Source: Udeniomyces pyricola (taxonomy: Eukaryota > Basidiomycota > Tremellomycetes > Cystofilobasidiales > Mrakiaceae). Taken from it: a stretch of DNA of 64,000 bases. Location of the stretch: assembly GCA_039545295.1 (NCBI GenBank), contig BCIK01000017.1, forward strand, positions 434,001-498,000. The letters run 5' to 3'. The notes beneath the pieces were generated by a model. That model was not told where the DNA came from and did not search any database. It was given only the letters and a program-made list of their open reading frames with translations. Positions 43,601 through 55,092 of this stretch are shown here, one piece after another (position 1 is the stretch's first letter; the number at the start of each line of letters is the position of its first letter). The translations under genes and the position numbers were made by a program.

Positions 43601-43907
43601 GGATGGAGAGAGCGGAGAAGAGTTGGAAGGGGATGAGTCAATGGACCAGTTCCCTGGTCCGACGTCTTTCGAAGACGGTGGCTTCCGTATTCCGGGACAT
43701 GCTGCTGCCAAGGCGAGGCGACGGGCTGCGAGAAGGGATGCTGCTGGAGCGAGATCGTCGTTGTCGAGTATGGAAGATGACGAGGTCAATCTGCTCGGTC
43801 GGTCAATGGACGCTGCCATGTCTATCAGTCCGGCGATGGGTTTCGCGGGGAGAGTGGGCGTCGCTGCTGCCAATTCGGCGGGGGAGAAGTCGGTTCGATG
43901 GCATTAG
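40669..43907 (+). CDS. RRN3: RNA polymerase I initiation factor RRN3 / TIF-IA (907 aa, 5 exons)
   Basis: Factor bridging RNA polymerase I to the rDNA promoter. Exons: 40669-41028, 41206-41518, 41603-41883, 41985-43034 and 43188-43907, total 2724 nt, phases closing. Family signatures: the helical repeats SFVKKALVDQEN and YQELLSQL, DYCPALSDKVLSSIVDRAIK, VEIQVEWEDFDDDSD with its acidic loop, SRYTQFLLFFYTSLDPSFTD, AASYIASYVSRARWVPKETV, VVKQFARVANQTSFLYVYHI and the C-terminal SFFPFDPFRLPLSARFIDEI. It is longer than the usual about 600-650 residues because of a disordered N-terminus, an expanded acidic block (about 330-370) with a Gln run, and an acidic/basic C-terminal tail (DDEDDDDDDDDSDDEDDEDG). 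These look like insertions outside the HEAT-like core. Confidence 0.93.
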
Positions 43908-44992
43908 AACACAACACATAACTCCTCTACAATTTTCCATCTTGACTTTTCCTATGCTCCAATCGCGTCCACCCGCATGAGGCTGAGACTCCACCTTCTA
44001 CCTTGACCTCCTTTACCCCACCTGGTCATATCTATCAATTGATCATTTCTTCTATCTCCGTCATTTCATGTCCTCACAGCCAAGACCATATACTGTATCT
44101 TCACCCTCGTATCAATGTTCCTCTCTTGGAACCTCCCATTCTTTTTCCCAGCTCTGTTCCGCTCTTCTTTTGCCGCTTGTGGCTCGCACTCCGACTTCCT
44201 TTCACTCAACTCAACTTCGTATACCTCCTCTACTGTCCAACAAGAGACTTCATCTATGCCACTCCCCCTCCCCGCTCTTCCACTTTTTTCTTCCACTTTT
44301 TTTTTCTGATTTCAATTTTACTCCAACTTTGCTTCTTCGCTCTTATCTTTTTTTTTTTTTTGCGCCTTTTTATTCTTTACTACTTCGACTCCGTTCTCTT
44401 TCGCTCTTCATCCCGGCCCAATCAAGGTCGTCTTCTCTGACTCTGATTTCTTCTTCTTCTTTCTTCTTCTTTTTTTTTTCTTTCTTTTTTTTTCTTTTTG
44501 TGTGTGTCTTTTTCTTCCTTTTGGTCCTTCTCTTGCTTCCCTTTCCTCCTTTTCAATTTTTCATTTCTCTCTGAGACCCCATATTGATTCGCCTTCCTCT
44601 AGCATGGCATCCAAGTTCCTGTGTTGAAGTGAGGGAAGGAGCCTAGTGACGACTCTCAGCTGATTGAATAAAACGCTGGAGGGAGGGGGGGGGGGAAGAA
44701 GAAACGAAAGGTGGAGCAAATAAAAAGTTACATAATATACAAGGGCAACGGAGCGCCGCGAAACCGAGAATGAAGGCGCTATCAACTAGGCGTGACCAAG
44801 CCGGACCCAAGAAAGTCCTGGGCGAGATTTCCCACAGTACATAGAACTCAACAGCTCCCTCTATATATCCTCTTTCTCTCTATCATCCTTCCCATCTCCA
44901 CCCACCGGGCTCACTCATCATTCCATCCAACCATTCTCCTTTTTGTTTCTTTTTCTTTTAGAGGAAGAGTTTAACGACGTCCAAGAGCGGAT
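43908..44992. other. Convergent spacer rich in T/C
   Basis: 1.1 kb. The + strand from about 44270 to 44570 is almost pure pyrimidine (TTTTTTCTT and TTCTTCTTC runs), giving ORFs full of Phe/Leu/Ser on one strand that are not credible genes. It probably holds the 3' untranslated regions of RRN3 and the deaminase gene. Confidence 0.55.
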
Positions 44993-45198
44993 TCAATCCT
45001 GACGGCCGCGTCGAGCATGAGCGAGACATTCGTCCTCGAGTCCCGTGACTCTCCAGACTTGGACGCCGGCTTCTTCGAGCACGCGCGTGCCGAGACATTG
45101 CACAAAGTCTGGCGGTTCGTCGACACCCTGTTGAGGATGAGAAACAGTCAGGTGGGGAGGGTGAAAGGATGCGAAGATGAGTGAGACGGAAGGGAAAC

Positions 45199-45238
<40 letters not shown>

Positions 45239-46167
45239 AGAAGAAAAAGAAAAAGGAAAAAAAAGAATAGGGTGAGCCTTTCGAGGTTGTCAGACTAAGC
45301 AACTAAACGATGGATCCTTTCCTTTGAGGTGTCAAAGATACCATGAGAACCGTGCCTGCTCGTGTTGCGAACAAGAAGCGGTCGGAATGACGGGAAGCTT
45401 ATCGGTCACCACGATCCGATCGAAAGATGGCACTTACGACAAACACCCTTCGAACCTGAGCCTTAGCCAACAAACTCGCGCAATCCGGCTCGCCACTCGT
45501 GCGCACACTACACGGTTCCAACGTCGTATAACAATCAGCGCGTGTCAAGATGGCTTCGTGGGTCCAAGATTGGATGGTTTGGATCGACCAATGGCCGTGG
45601 GAGGCTTGGTGGATGAGAGCGTGGAGGGTTGGAAGGGGTGTCGAGAGGAATTTAGCGACGGCTGAGGATTCCGCGTGGGACGTTGGACGAGGTGGTTCAC
45701 GGGAGTAGCCAGTTGAGAGAACGATGGGTGGACCGGAAGGAGGGGTGGTGTTGCCCTCTTGGTCAGTCTGGGTCGGTGGGAAAGGAAGGACGAGCGTCGA
45801 GCCGACGCAGAAGGCAGTCGGGGACACGATGCAGGATTGGGAAAGCTCGAGGCATTCTTGGATCGCTCGGACGTGAATCGGATCTGATGAGTCATTCGAG
45901 GGCGAGATGTATGGATGATGAAAAGAAAAGGAGACGGGTGAGATGTTGTGCACGACATGAGATGGGAGGTGGCCCAAGATGAGGTGAGGAGGAGGGGAGT
46001 TGGACCTTGCGTCGTGCGGCGTGGATAGCTCCGTGGTGTTGGATCCATGCTTGAAGTGCACCGGTTCGTAAGAGGTGAGTAATGTAGAGAAGGTAACTTT
46101 TGGCGGGGTTCGACCGTGTACGTGAGTGGGCTGTTGGAGTGAGAGCAGATCGAAATAAGTTGTACAT
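44993..46167 (-). CDS. RibD/RIB2-type pyrimidine deaminase-like protein (about 245 aa)
   Basis: Zinc deaminase of the cytidine deaminase fold, closest in motif to DRAP deaminases of riboflavin synthesis. Well-supported exons (minus): 45883-45438 and 45127-44993, joining RRVFV to GVDEPPDFVQCLGTRVLEEA. Zinc ligands: HAE in PTSHAESSAV and the cysteines in TTLEPCSVRTSGEPDCASLL; FCVGSTLVL and LSTGYSREPPRP match the family. The first exon is less certain: 46167-46011 (MYNLFRSALTPTAHS...HAAR) joins in phase only if a GCAAGG donor is used. Without it the deaminase frame has no ATG (only a GTG at 46184). Intron 2 carries a CAA microsatellite. The exact substrate is not provable from motifs. Confidence 0.75.
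45197..45238. repeat. (ACA)n / (CAA)n trinucleotide repeat
   Basis: About 13 CAA units inside an intron of the deaminase gene. Read as ORF it gives an artefactual leucine/valine stretch on the minus strand. Confidence 0.95.
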
Positions 46168-46496
46168 GAAAGAGGGGTGATCACGTCATGGGTCGGTTAG
46201 GGTTTTATCAACAAGCGATGGGAGATAAGTAGGTTGACGATTGGGACAGTCTGAATGATGTGCAAGGGTGACTTACACTGACTAACGCAAGGGAGTCGAG
46301 GGATTGATGACGATTAATATAAGATTGATGAACCCTCAGAGGGATAGTTAATAGTTAACGTGGTGATGGCTCGGTGCTGCAGTCACATGGACTTATGGAT
46401 GGGACGCCTTGCATGATCGATGATCCAATCCGAAATCTCTTTCGGTTTGAACCGAACCGAACCGAACCCAACACCCATAACCACACGCCGTCCACC
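46168..46496. promoter_or_regulatory. Divergent promoter, deaminase / RNA-binding-like gene
   Basis: 329 bp. Next to the + start it carries a GAACC pentamer repeated four times in tandem (about 46449-46468). Paired tracts ATAGTTAATAGTTAAC lie at 46344-46359. Factors unknown. Confidence 0.4.
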
Positions 46497-47929
46497 ATGT
46501 TCTCCCTCTCGAAACCCTCCTCCTCTTCTTATGCCTCAGCCTGTCTTCGTGCCATCACTCTCCAGTCATCAAGAGCTTATGCTAGACCCTTCGTCGTCCG
46601 AAAGGGAACGCCCATCTTGAAGAAGCTTGGTGAAGATTCGCCGACGCTGCTCCTTGTACGTCTGACCCCTTGGGATCTTCCGTTGTGTCATCCTACTCAT
46701 GCTTTCTGACCCATCAAGTATTCTGTTTTGACAACAACCCAACGGCACTCACTCAACTGACGCAATCTCCTCTCATCGCGATTAACTTTCCTCTCTCCTT
46801 TTCAGGTCCGGGGCTACCCTCGCGAGTACGATGTCGCCGCCCTAAAGAAGCACTTCACCGACGCCGGCGTCAACGTCAAGGACGTCGAGCTTCCTTCGCC
46901 AGACCCAAACCTTCCATGGCAACCCCAATGGAGATACTTTGCCAGAGTTGAAACGGCTTCCAACGCAGATCAGATCAAGGGTTTGAGTCTAGCGGGTTTG
47001 AGTCTAGCGGAGAACGGCAAGCTTCAAGTTCAGGTGAGGTCCCGTTTGGTGCGAACGAGGTTACCGATCAAGTCGATGGTGGTCCTATTCGCTCACTCAG
47101 TCATGATCCTCCATAATTCTTGAGACTAGGTTGGAAGATTCCCTGGACCTAGTATCTCCGCAGCTAGGCAGGTAAGAGAACACGCGTCGCAAGAACCATC
47201 AGGGACCATGCTTTATGTTAGTATTGCCCGGTCGATTTCTTCTGGCTTGGTCATCCCTCATAGCTCCCGTGTTCAACGTCTGAGGAGGCTTCCTGTACAT
47301 TCCTTGATTTGATCCTGACGTCGTTCTACTCTACTAATGCGCACCTGAAGGTCGGTGGCATTCCACCTGGCATGTCTGCGGCCGAAATTAAAGCTCAATT
47401 CATTGTCGCCGGCGTCAATGCTACTGACGTATGTATCATTGGCAACAACGCTCGTAACGATACCTCCAAATACCATGGCACGCGGAGCAGACCAGACGCT
47501 AAAGGATCAGCTCTGGTCGAGACAGCTTCCAACGAAGACCAGAAGAAGGCGTTGGACCTGAAACTTGTGCGTTGTGTCGTCCGATGACTTTTCTTGGGAC
47601 ACCGTGTATGAGATAGGTCATTGTTGGACACTAGTGTGTGCTGACTGTGTATTCTGGGGCAACTCTCTCAATGTACAGCCTTCATTTATAATACAGGTGA
47701 GGAAGGTGGCGTTTGGTGTATCGTTTCCAGGCTCAACTCTGCGGAAACTGGTCGTTGTTGAACCCCCTTTCATACATCGGCCTCATCTTGTACAAACCCT
47801 CAGGTTGGCAAAGGATCCATTGTTCGCCAAGAGAACAAGAAAAGCAAGCTCAAGAGCCGAGCGCCGCCACCTAAAGAGGGCACATCAGCGTCGCTGGAAG
47901 ATGAAGGTCGAGTCGAGCAGCCAAGATGA
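46497..47929 (+). CDS. Probable mitochondrial RNA-binding-like protein (about 256 aa, 5 exons)
   Basis: Exons: 46497-46655, 46806-47033, 47130-47171 (42 nt, possibly optional), 47351-47566 and 47804-47929, total 771 nt, phases closing. The N-terminus (MFSLSKPSSSSYASACLRAI, then SSRAYARPFVVRKG) is a clear mitochondrial presequence. Two RRM-like units follow: LVRGYPREYDVAALKKHFTD...WRYFARVETASNADQIKG, and VGGIPPGMSAAEIKAQFIVA...GSALVETASNEDQKKAL. The tail is basic (RQENKKSKLKSRAPPPK). RNP motifs are degenerate, so RNA binding is inferred. Exon 2 has an exact 15-bp tandem duplication. Because the 42-nt exon is in frame, transcripts with and without it are both possible. Confidence 0.65.
46980..47009 (+). 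repeat. In-frame 15-bp tandem duplication
   Basis: GGTTTGAGTCTAGCG occurs twice without spacer and encodes GLSLA-GLSLA. Identical copies suggest a recent event. Confidence 0.9.
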
Positions 47930-48579
47930 TATGGCCTTTTACTCGCCCAACCTATACGACGCTACCACGGACCTATAGTGAAAATTTGTCTGCATAGGCT
48001 GTTAACAGCTGATGGCGGTCCTTCTTGGGCTTCGCGGTTCTTGATAAGTTCAATGGTACCTGTGACCGAAAGAGATATGAAAAAAAAAAAGAGAGAGCGA
48101 CAAGAGGTCATTTCTGCACTAGCTATATATATAGGCAGTACATTCTGAAGCTTATCTATCAGTAATAACATGATACAAATGAATTGCCAGCCACACGTCC
48201 GCCAACGTACGCGTACTCGACGCTTCAATTAATGCGGGTCAATTAAGCAACGCGTTCTGACGCGTTTGAACAATTATCCTCGATTCAGTGAGTCAGTCAT
48301 TTGAGTACCATCATTTCAATTGTTCACGATATATAGTTATGCATTCTCAATGATCTGCGAACACCCTTCTTCCCTTGACTTATTCTATACAGCGACAAGG
48401 CGGATCAGAGCCAATGGGCAGAGCGCGAAGCAGTGCAGAGCAGTGCAGCAGCCCCGTACAATCGCCACCAGCAGCAGCTGATCATCACCCAGACTCATCA
48501 AGGACTCATCGCTCATCAGGCCGACATCCACCTAGCTCATCACTTCCCTTCCCCACATAGCTCATCCACCCCAATACCC
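47930..48579. promoter_or_regulatory. Intergenic upstream of HSE1
   Basis: 650 bp: 3' untranslated region of the previous gene, TATATATATA near 48126, then a CAGCAG-rich stretch (48430-48480) and C/A-rich sequence just before the HSE1 start, which is probably its 5' untranslated region. No separate gene supported. Confidence 0.4.
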
Positions 48580-51500
48580 ATGTTCAGGGCTACAAACCAA
48601 TACGACGAGCTCGTAGGCAAGTCCCTCACTCACTAACCTCATCCATCCCACTAGTCCATAAGCCCAACAACCTGATCCCTCTCCTATCCGGTGACATCGC
48701 ATCATCATCCCTACGCTGCACTCTGACCCATCTCCTTCTCGCCACTGCATCCATCCTCTGCCTACCTATCCCATCGCTCTAATATCTCCTCGTCATACTT
48801 TTCCAACTACCAGTCAAAGCGACAGATGAAAAGCTCACAAGCGAAGACTGGGCTATCAACATCGACCTTTGCGACAAGGTCAACGACGAGAAGGAAACTG
48901 GGTGAGGAGCCGCAGTCCACGTTCTGACGTCCAAGTTGCATCTGCCTTCTCGCCTCAGATGGGAGGAGGAGGCTCACTTTCTCACCTAGGTCAACCTGAG
49001 TGGAGGCTGATGGATGATTCTCTTCCCGCAGAGCTCGACAGGTCACTGCGGCCCTCCAAAAGGTGTGGTCTTAGCTGTCGTCGTTGTCCGATCGATACGT
49101 AATCAATCCTCTTTCGACACAACGAACTTACGCGTTCTTGCGCTCTCCGACGTCCCTTGCTTCCATTTTACAGCGACTTGCTCATCGCAACCCGAACGTC
49201 CAGCTCTTTGCTCTCGAGGTTGGTCTCCTGATGCCCTTCACTTCCATGCACCTCAAGCTGAACGCTAATTAGAACCTGATCTGTCATTTTAACACGATAC
49301 CATACACCCTCAGCTTACCAACACACTTTCAGAGAACTGTGGCCCTCTCATACATCAAGAAATTGCCAGCAAGGCTTTCTGCGAAGGATTGGAGCGAATT
49401 GTCGTCGATAGGGTAGGCACCACGTCTGCTTTCTGGTACAGCCTTCTTGGTCTGCTGATCCAAGCTCATTCGGTCTCACGGATGATACTCCACTTGTGCA
49501 GACGACCAACGACAAAGTCCGTAAAAAGGTCCTGCAATTGATCAAGAAGTGGGCTCAGCTCTTTGAGAACGATCCGGACTTGGGCTTGTGCGGCGAATTG
49601 TACGAGCGGTTGCTCAAGAGTACGTCTAGGGTTTCATCTGTCGCCTTGCTGGAAAAGAAGTCGTATCCTGGCCTAACCCGTATCTTGTCCAGACAACGAG
49701 TATCGATCTGTGCTCAACGAATCGTCTATCAACGAAGCGCCACCAGTCAGTCAACGTTCAATCTATTCTGACGCCCAGGAGGCTTTGCACAGTCGAATTT
49801 GTCGATCCTGATTCTCTCGTCTATGATTTCCCACATGTCCAATCAGGACGATGAAGTTGCCCGAGCGCGAGCTGCGGCAGAAGAGGAGGAGATGCAGCGG
49901 GCCATCGAGATCTCTAAGCAGGAGCAGGGAGGCCGCAACGCGTACAATGCGTCATCTTCGCGATCCACTGCCAATCCGGGATCATCGTCATCTTCTGCTC
50001 ATCCCGTCACAACTTCCGCCTCATACCAAGCGAGGGAACGTGAGGTTGTGCCTCCAGCAGCGCCAGAGATTCCCAACCTGAACCAGGCCACTAAAGTGCG
50101 AGCTTTGTATGCATACACTCCGACCAACTCCACCGAGCTGGCCCTTCAAGAAGGCGATGAGATTCGGGTTATTGGACGAACCTACGAGAGCTGGTGGCGC
50201 GGTGTCAACCGAGGTCGAGTCGGGTACGTCGACATTGCTTGTAACTGTTCAGATGTCCTGCCATTTTTTGAATGGCGTGCAGTCTGATTTATACTGATCA
50301 TACTAATCTTCTACATACACATGTGTCTCTGATCTGCTCTCCTGTGCTTTTTCTTTAGCATCTTTCCGGTCAACTATGTCGAGTCATTGCCGATCCCTAC
50401 GTATGAGGAGATGCGTAGAGAGAGAGAGCAAGAGGACGAGGTCTTTGGCAGTGTCGCCAAGTTTGATATGCTACTCGAGAAGCTTCGGGGCGTTGACGTC
50501 TCGAGGGGAGACAAGGTGGACGACAACCGCGAGATTGAGGTAAGCTCTTCTTCGCTCTGATGTTGGTATCCAAGACGTTCCTGACGCTGATGCATGTCGT
50601 GTTGCCGTGTCACATCTGCAGGAGCTCTATGCTTCGTGTGTCGGCCTCCAAGGTTCCATCTCGGGCTTGATCGCCAAGTACGCCGGACAGAAAGGTACAT
50701 TCTCATCGTCGCTATCATATGGACTCAACCTTATACTTGTCCACGCTCGAGCTTCATCTTACTCATGCCAAACGCTTTCTTGCCTGTCTACCATTCCGAC
50801 TTTTCGTCTCCAGCCGACCTGGAGCAGATCTCTAACATCTTCAACCAAGCTTCTCATCAGTACGAATCGATGCGAGCGCCTCCTCAGCAGCCGCCCCACC
50901 AAGGTTCGTGTTTCCTTTGTTGTTCGTTGCCTCGTCTGTAAGACTCGGCTACTTTTGGAGATTGACACATTCGCTTTGTTCCAGGTTATGTCCATCCGCC
51001 TCACCAGCATGCAGCGTCTCAGGTTCACCCCTCCGAGATGCAGCAGCCGCGTCAGACGTCTTATACCCATCAAGCTCAAGGCTCGAGCGATCATCTTCAC
51101 GTTCAACCACCTACCGCTTCGCCCAGCCATGGACATGCTTCACCCGTACCCCATCAGCAGCAGCCTCATCAGCCTCAACATCAGCAATCTCAAGGAGGAG
51201 CTCCCTTGGACCCGGCTTGGGCGGCTTATTACGCTCAACAAGCTGCTCAGGCGCAGGGCAGGGCACCCGATGCCGTGCCAGGTCAGCAGCCAGCCTACGC
51301 GCCTCAGAGCGGGCAGAATCCTGCGTAAGTATTCCTGTTTATGGGTATCAAAGCTAGTGTCTTGAAACCGAGATGCATCTGACGAACCCATTCTAACCTG
51401 TATGGTATTCCATGGCGATCCAGTTATCAACACAGGCCGCAGCCTCATCAGACCACCTCGTCCTCGACCGACGTCTCTCAATACGCTGCGCCCTTGCAGC

Positions 51501-51736
51501 AGCAGCAGCCGCAGTTGCATCCATCCCAGCAAGGACAACCACCGCAGAGCCACCCCTCGCAACTGCATCAGCCGTACGGACCGACGGCATCGATTCGGGG
51601 GGGATCAGGCTCGTCGGCCGACGGCGGGCAACAGCAGCCGCATCAGTCCGCTCAACCTCAGGCAGGCAGTTATGCTCCTCCCGGAGCCCATATCCCACAA
51701 CAGCAACAACCTCCTTACTATCAGCCGCAGCAGTAG
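48580..51736 (+). CDS. HSE1: ESCRT-0 subunit HSE1 / STAM (614 aa, 13 exons)
   Basis: Partner of Vps27 that sorts ubiquitinated cargo at endosomes. Exons: 48580-48616, 48814-48901, 49032-49062, 49174-49218, 49314-49412, 49502-49619, 49693-49745, 49847-50223, 50359-50539, 50622-50694, 50814-50903, 50985-51324 and 51424-51736, total 1845 nt, all phases closing. VHS domain (1-140: ATDEKLTSEDWAINIDLCDK, RNPNVQLFALELTNTLSENC, KVLQLIKKWAQLF); ubiquitin-interacting motif EEEEMQRAIEISKQEQ (about 170-185); SH3 domain (about 239-297: RALYAYTPTNSTELALQEGD, WWRGVNRGRVGIFPVNYVES); then the coiled-coil GAT-like region (FDMLLEKLRGVDVS, ADLEQISNIFNQASHQYESM) and a Gln/Pro/His-rich tail. Intron 1 has to begin GCAAGT, a GC donor. 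Clear orthologue by domain order. Confidence 0.95.
48617..48813 (+). other. GC-AG intron 1 of HSE1
   Basis: 197 bp, GTAG|GCAAGT ... TACCAG. It yields DELVVKATDEKL, which matches the family. The alternative GT two codons earlier breaks the frame. Confidence 0.75.
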
Positions 51737-52390
51737 CGGCGGAGATGGAGTCGTCGTCTGATGTATGACGCAGGATCGGGCAGATGGTGGTTAGGGGAAG
51801 GGTTCAACTCGAAGTTGCAGCTCATATAGGGAATTAGTTGGATGGATCGGATATATCGCTTCGTTTTGACTTGAATGACCTCGTGCGATTGAACGGATCG
51901 AATTGGCATGCAGCTTCAGTTGCTGAGCCGTTAGGTGATCACCGAGGTGTACGAGATATATAGGCTATCATAGTGCGCGCGCCCTGATCGACACGTACAG
52001 CGATGCGATAATTTGGTGGGCCGTGGGAATGGTTTGAGTGGTAGTATGTGCTGTCAAATGTTGGAAGTTGGACCTCTTTGTGAGGTGGAAAGGAGGGTTA
52101 AATGATTTGATGTGCGTAAGAATGAACGTCGGCGGAGTTGGGTTGGGCAGAGATACGGGGTGGTCATTATGTGCAGGGGATCATCATGGCGCCAGGCCAG
52201 CGCAGACGGACGAGCGCTGGAGTATTGCAGCAGGTGGTTCGCAGACGGTTGGGTTTGCAAAGTCGCCCGTCGCCGTGTGAGCCGAAAAACGCAAAAGCGA
52301 GAGCGGGCGCCATTGGTTTTCTGGGGGGGAACTCCCACCTTCCCAGTTAGAGACCCCCTTTCCTTTACTTCATATCTCATTCCATACGCC
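51737..52390. promoter_or_regulatory. Intergenic, HSE1 3' region and IMPDH promoter
   Basis: 654 bp between tandem genes. TATATATAGG near 51955-51964, and a GC-richer promoter half (52130-52350). The short ORFs here cross into exon 1 of the next gene and are shadows. Confidence 0.4.
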
Positions 52391-55092
52391 ATGTCCCCTG
52401 TCGCTCCTACTACCCCAGGTGCTTTCCTTAACTGCGCCGACGCCGTCGCTGAGCTCAAGAAGTACACCCGAGGCGATGGTCTCAGCGCCAAGGAGCTCGT
52501 TCGTCGCTTCTTCCTCTCGTTATGCTTTACGAAACCTTCTCTGCCTGCTTGCCATAGCCATTGACTGAGACAGCTACACTCCCATCTTACTGCCCCATGT
52601 GGTCATCTAGATGGACTCGCAGAAGAACGGAGGTCTCACCTACAACGATATCCTCATGCTTCCCGGTTTCATTGACTTTGAGGTGAGACTTTGGTGGCTC
52701 CTGCACCCTTTCTTTCCTCTCTTTCCCTCACGCAACATTTTCGCTCGCGCAATCCCTGCGAGCTGTCATGCCAACAGCGAAATCGATGTTCTACGGGTCA
52801 TTTGGCAAGAGTATCCCTAGCAGTTGCTGATCCACGTTCATGATCGCGTCCCGTGCTCGCTCTAGGCCGGAAATGTCTCGCTCGAGTCATAGTGAGTCTT
52901 CATCCCTTCACCTCTTCACTTCTAGGTAGGACAGGCTAGAGCCTGCATGCTGACTCTATGCTGTGAAACCCCCCTTCTGCTTGCTTCCAGTGTTACCAAG
53001 AGGGTCTGCCTTAAGACTCCCTTCCTCTCGTCGCCCATGGACACCGTCACTGAGGCCCAGTGAGTCGCTTCTCGGATTATGCTCTGTCCATGCGGCAACT
53101 GCGATCGGAGGAGGGACAACAGCCAGCTGACCCGAAATTTGGATATTTCATCCTATGCTTTGCGTGTCTTATCATTCTAGAATGGCCATCTCCATGGGTG
53201 TAAGTTGATCGCGTGTGATTTATTGATTTCGGCCAAAGGGGCGAGGGCTTCTGTGCTGACACCTGCTCTGACCTCTTGTCATCGTTCCCTCCTGTTTGCA
53301 TCGTCCATCAATAGCTTCTTGGAGGTCTTGGTATCATCCACCACAACAACACCCCCGAGGTCCAGGCCGCCATGGTCAGGAAGGTCAAGAAGTACGAGAA
53401 CGGCTTCATCTCGGACCCCGTTGTCCTCTCCCCCACTGCCACTGTTCAGTCGTGAGTATTGGTTCCTTGGATGAAGCTTGTTGCCTCATACTGCTTGGTC
53501 TCAAACAATCAGCGATCTTAATGCACTCCTTGTATATCTTTCACATCTCGTCTCCAGCGTTCTCGACATCAAGGCCAAGCTTGGTTTCTGCGGCGTCCCC
53601 ATCACTGAGACCGGCAAGATTGGCGGCAAGCTCGTCGGAATCGTCACTGGCCGAGACGTCCAGTTCCGAGACCTCAACACCCCGCTCTCGGAGATTATGA
53701 TTACCGATCTTGTCGTCGCCCAGGTCGGCATCACCCTCGAGGACGCCAACCGACTTCTTCGAGATTCGCGAAAGGGCAAGCTCCCGCTCGTTGACTCGGA
53801 GGGTAACCTCGTCTCGCTCCTCGCCCGATCGGATTTGCTCAAGAACCAGAACTACCCGCTCGCCTCCAAGAAGCCCTCGACCAAGCAGCTTTACTGCGGA
53901 GCCGCCATCGGTACCCGACCCGCCGACCGAGACCGTCTTGCTCTCCTCGTCGAGGCTGGTCTTGATGTCGTCGTCCTCGACTCGAGCCAGGGTAACTCCA
54001 CCTTTCAGATCGAGATGATCCAGTGGATCAAGAAGACCTTCCCCGACATCGACGTCGTTGCTGGCAACGTCGTCACCCGAGAGCAGGCTGCGTCCCTCAT
54101 CGCTGCCGGTGCCGACGGTCTCCGAGTCGGTATGGGTTCTGGATCGATCTGCATCACTCAGGAGGTCATGGCCGTCGGTCGACCCCAGGGTACCGCCGTA
54201 TACGCCGTCTCGGAGTTTGCCAAGAGGTTCGGTGTTCCCACCTGGGCCGATGGTGGTATCGGTAACATTGGACACATCGCCAAGGCTCTCAGCTTGGGTG
54301 CTTCGGCCGTCATGATGGGTGGTCTCCTCGCTGGAACGACCGAGTCGCCGGGAGAGTACTTCTACCACGAGGGCAAGCGAGTCAAGGCTTACCGAGGCAT
54401 GGGTTCGATTGTACGTGATGCTTTCTGCCTTTGGGTCGGCGTTATTCTATGTTGACTAGCGTGGCGGTCTGTATAACTAACGCATGTCCGATGTACCTTT
54501 TTCTCTCTTCTCACTCCCGCTTCTACATATACAGGAGGCTATGGAGCACACCAAGGCTGCCAAGGCCGCCGACGCCGTCCTTGCTGGCGGCGAGGATGGC
54601 AACGCCGCGACTTCCCGATACTTCTCCGAGGCCGATGCCGTCAAGGTTGCCCAGGGTGTCAGCGGTGACGTTCAGGACAAGGGTAGCGTTCTCAAGTTTG
54701 TTCCTTACCTTCACACTGGTCTCCAGCACTCGCTCCAGGACTCGGGTGTCACTGTACGTACTTTTGAGAGCGATCTTCTCATCTATTCGTGTCTCATCTG
54801 GATCATCGGCGCTCTAAACTGACAAATTGTTCACTGTTTTGCTTGTTCAATAACAGTCCATCTCTGCCCTCAAGGCTGGTGTCGACGACGGATCGGTCCG
54901 ATTCGAGCTCCGAACCGCTTCGGCTCAGGTCGAGGGTGGCGTTCACGGTCTTAACTCGTGCGTTCCTTTCCCTTGTTGTACTCTTCCAACCCCCTTATGT
55001 TGTTCATCATCCGTTGCCCTCACATGGAATGCTGATAGGTTTGTTATTTTCTTGATTGGTTTGCCAGTTACTCCAAGCGACTCTTCTCGTAG
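52391..55092 (+). CDS. IMD: IMP dehydrogenase (542 aa, 10 exons)
   Basis: NAD-dependent enzyme making XMP from IMP, the rate-limiting step to GMP. Exons: 52391-52498, 52611-52682, 52866-52891, 52991-53059, 53181-53199 (19 nt), 53315-53451, 53558-54410, 54535-54753, 54857-54957 and 55068-55092, total 1629 nt, phases closing. Motifs: [47 protein letters not shown], a CBS pair (about 130-250, [15 protein letters not shown] and [16 protein letters not shown]), [20 protein letters not shown], the catalytic loop [10 protein letters not shown] (Cys342), [26 protein letters not shown] and the C-terminal SYSKRLFS. A complete standard-length enzyme. The region around the conserved Cys shows nothing unusual. 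Confidence 0.97.

Noticed and set aside
44003..44574. Phe/Leu/Ser-rich ORFs at 44.0-44.6 kb resembling membrane proteins
   Set aside because: They arise from a polypyrimidine tract. Several frames are open at once, and no codon bias is present.
53541..54368. 275-aa ORF antisense to IMP dehydrogenase
   Set aside because: It mirrors the large IMPDH exon. The sense frame matches every catalytic motif, and the antisense product has no domain.
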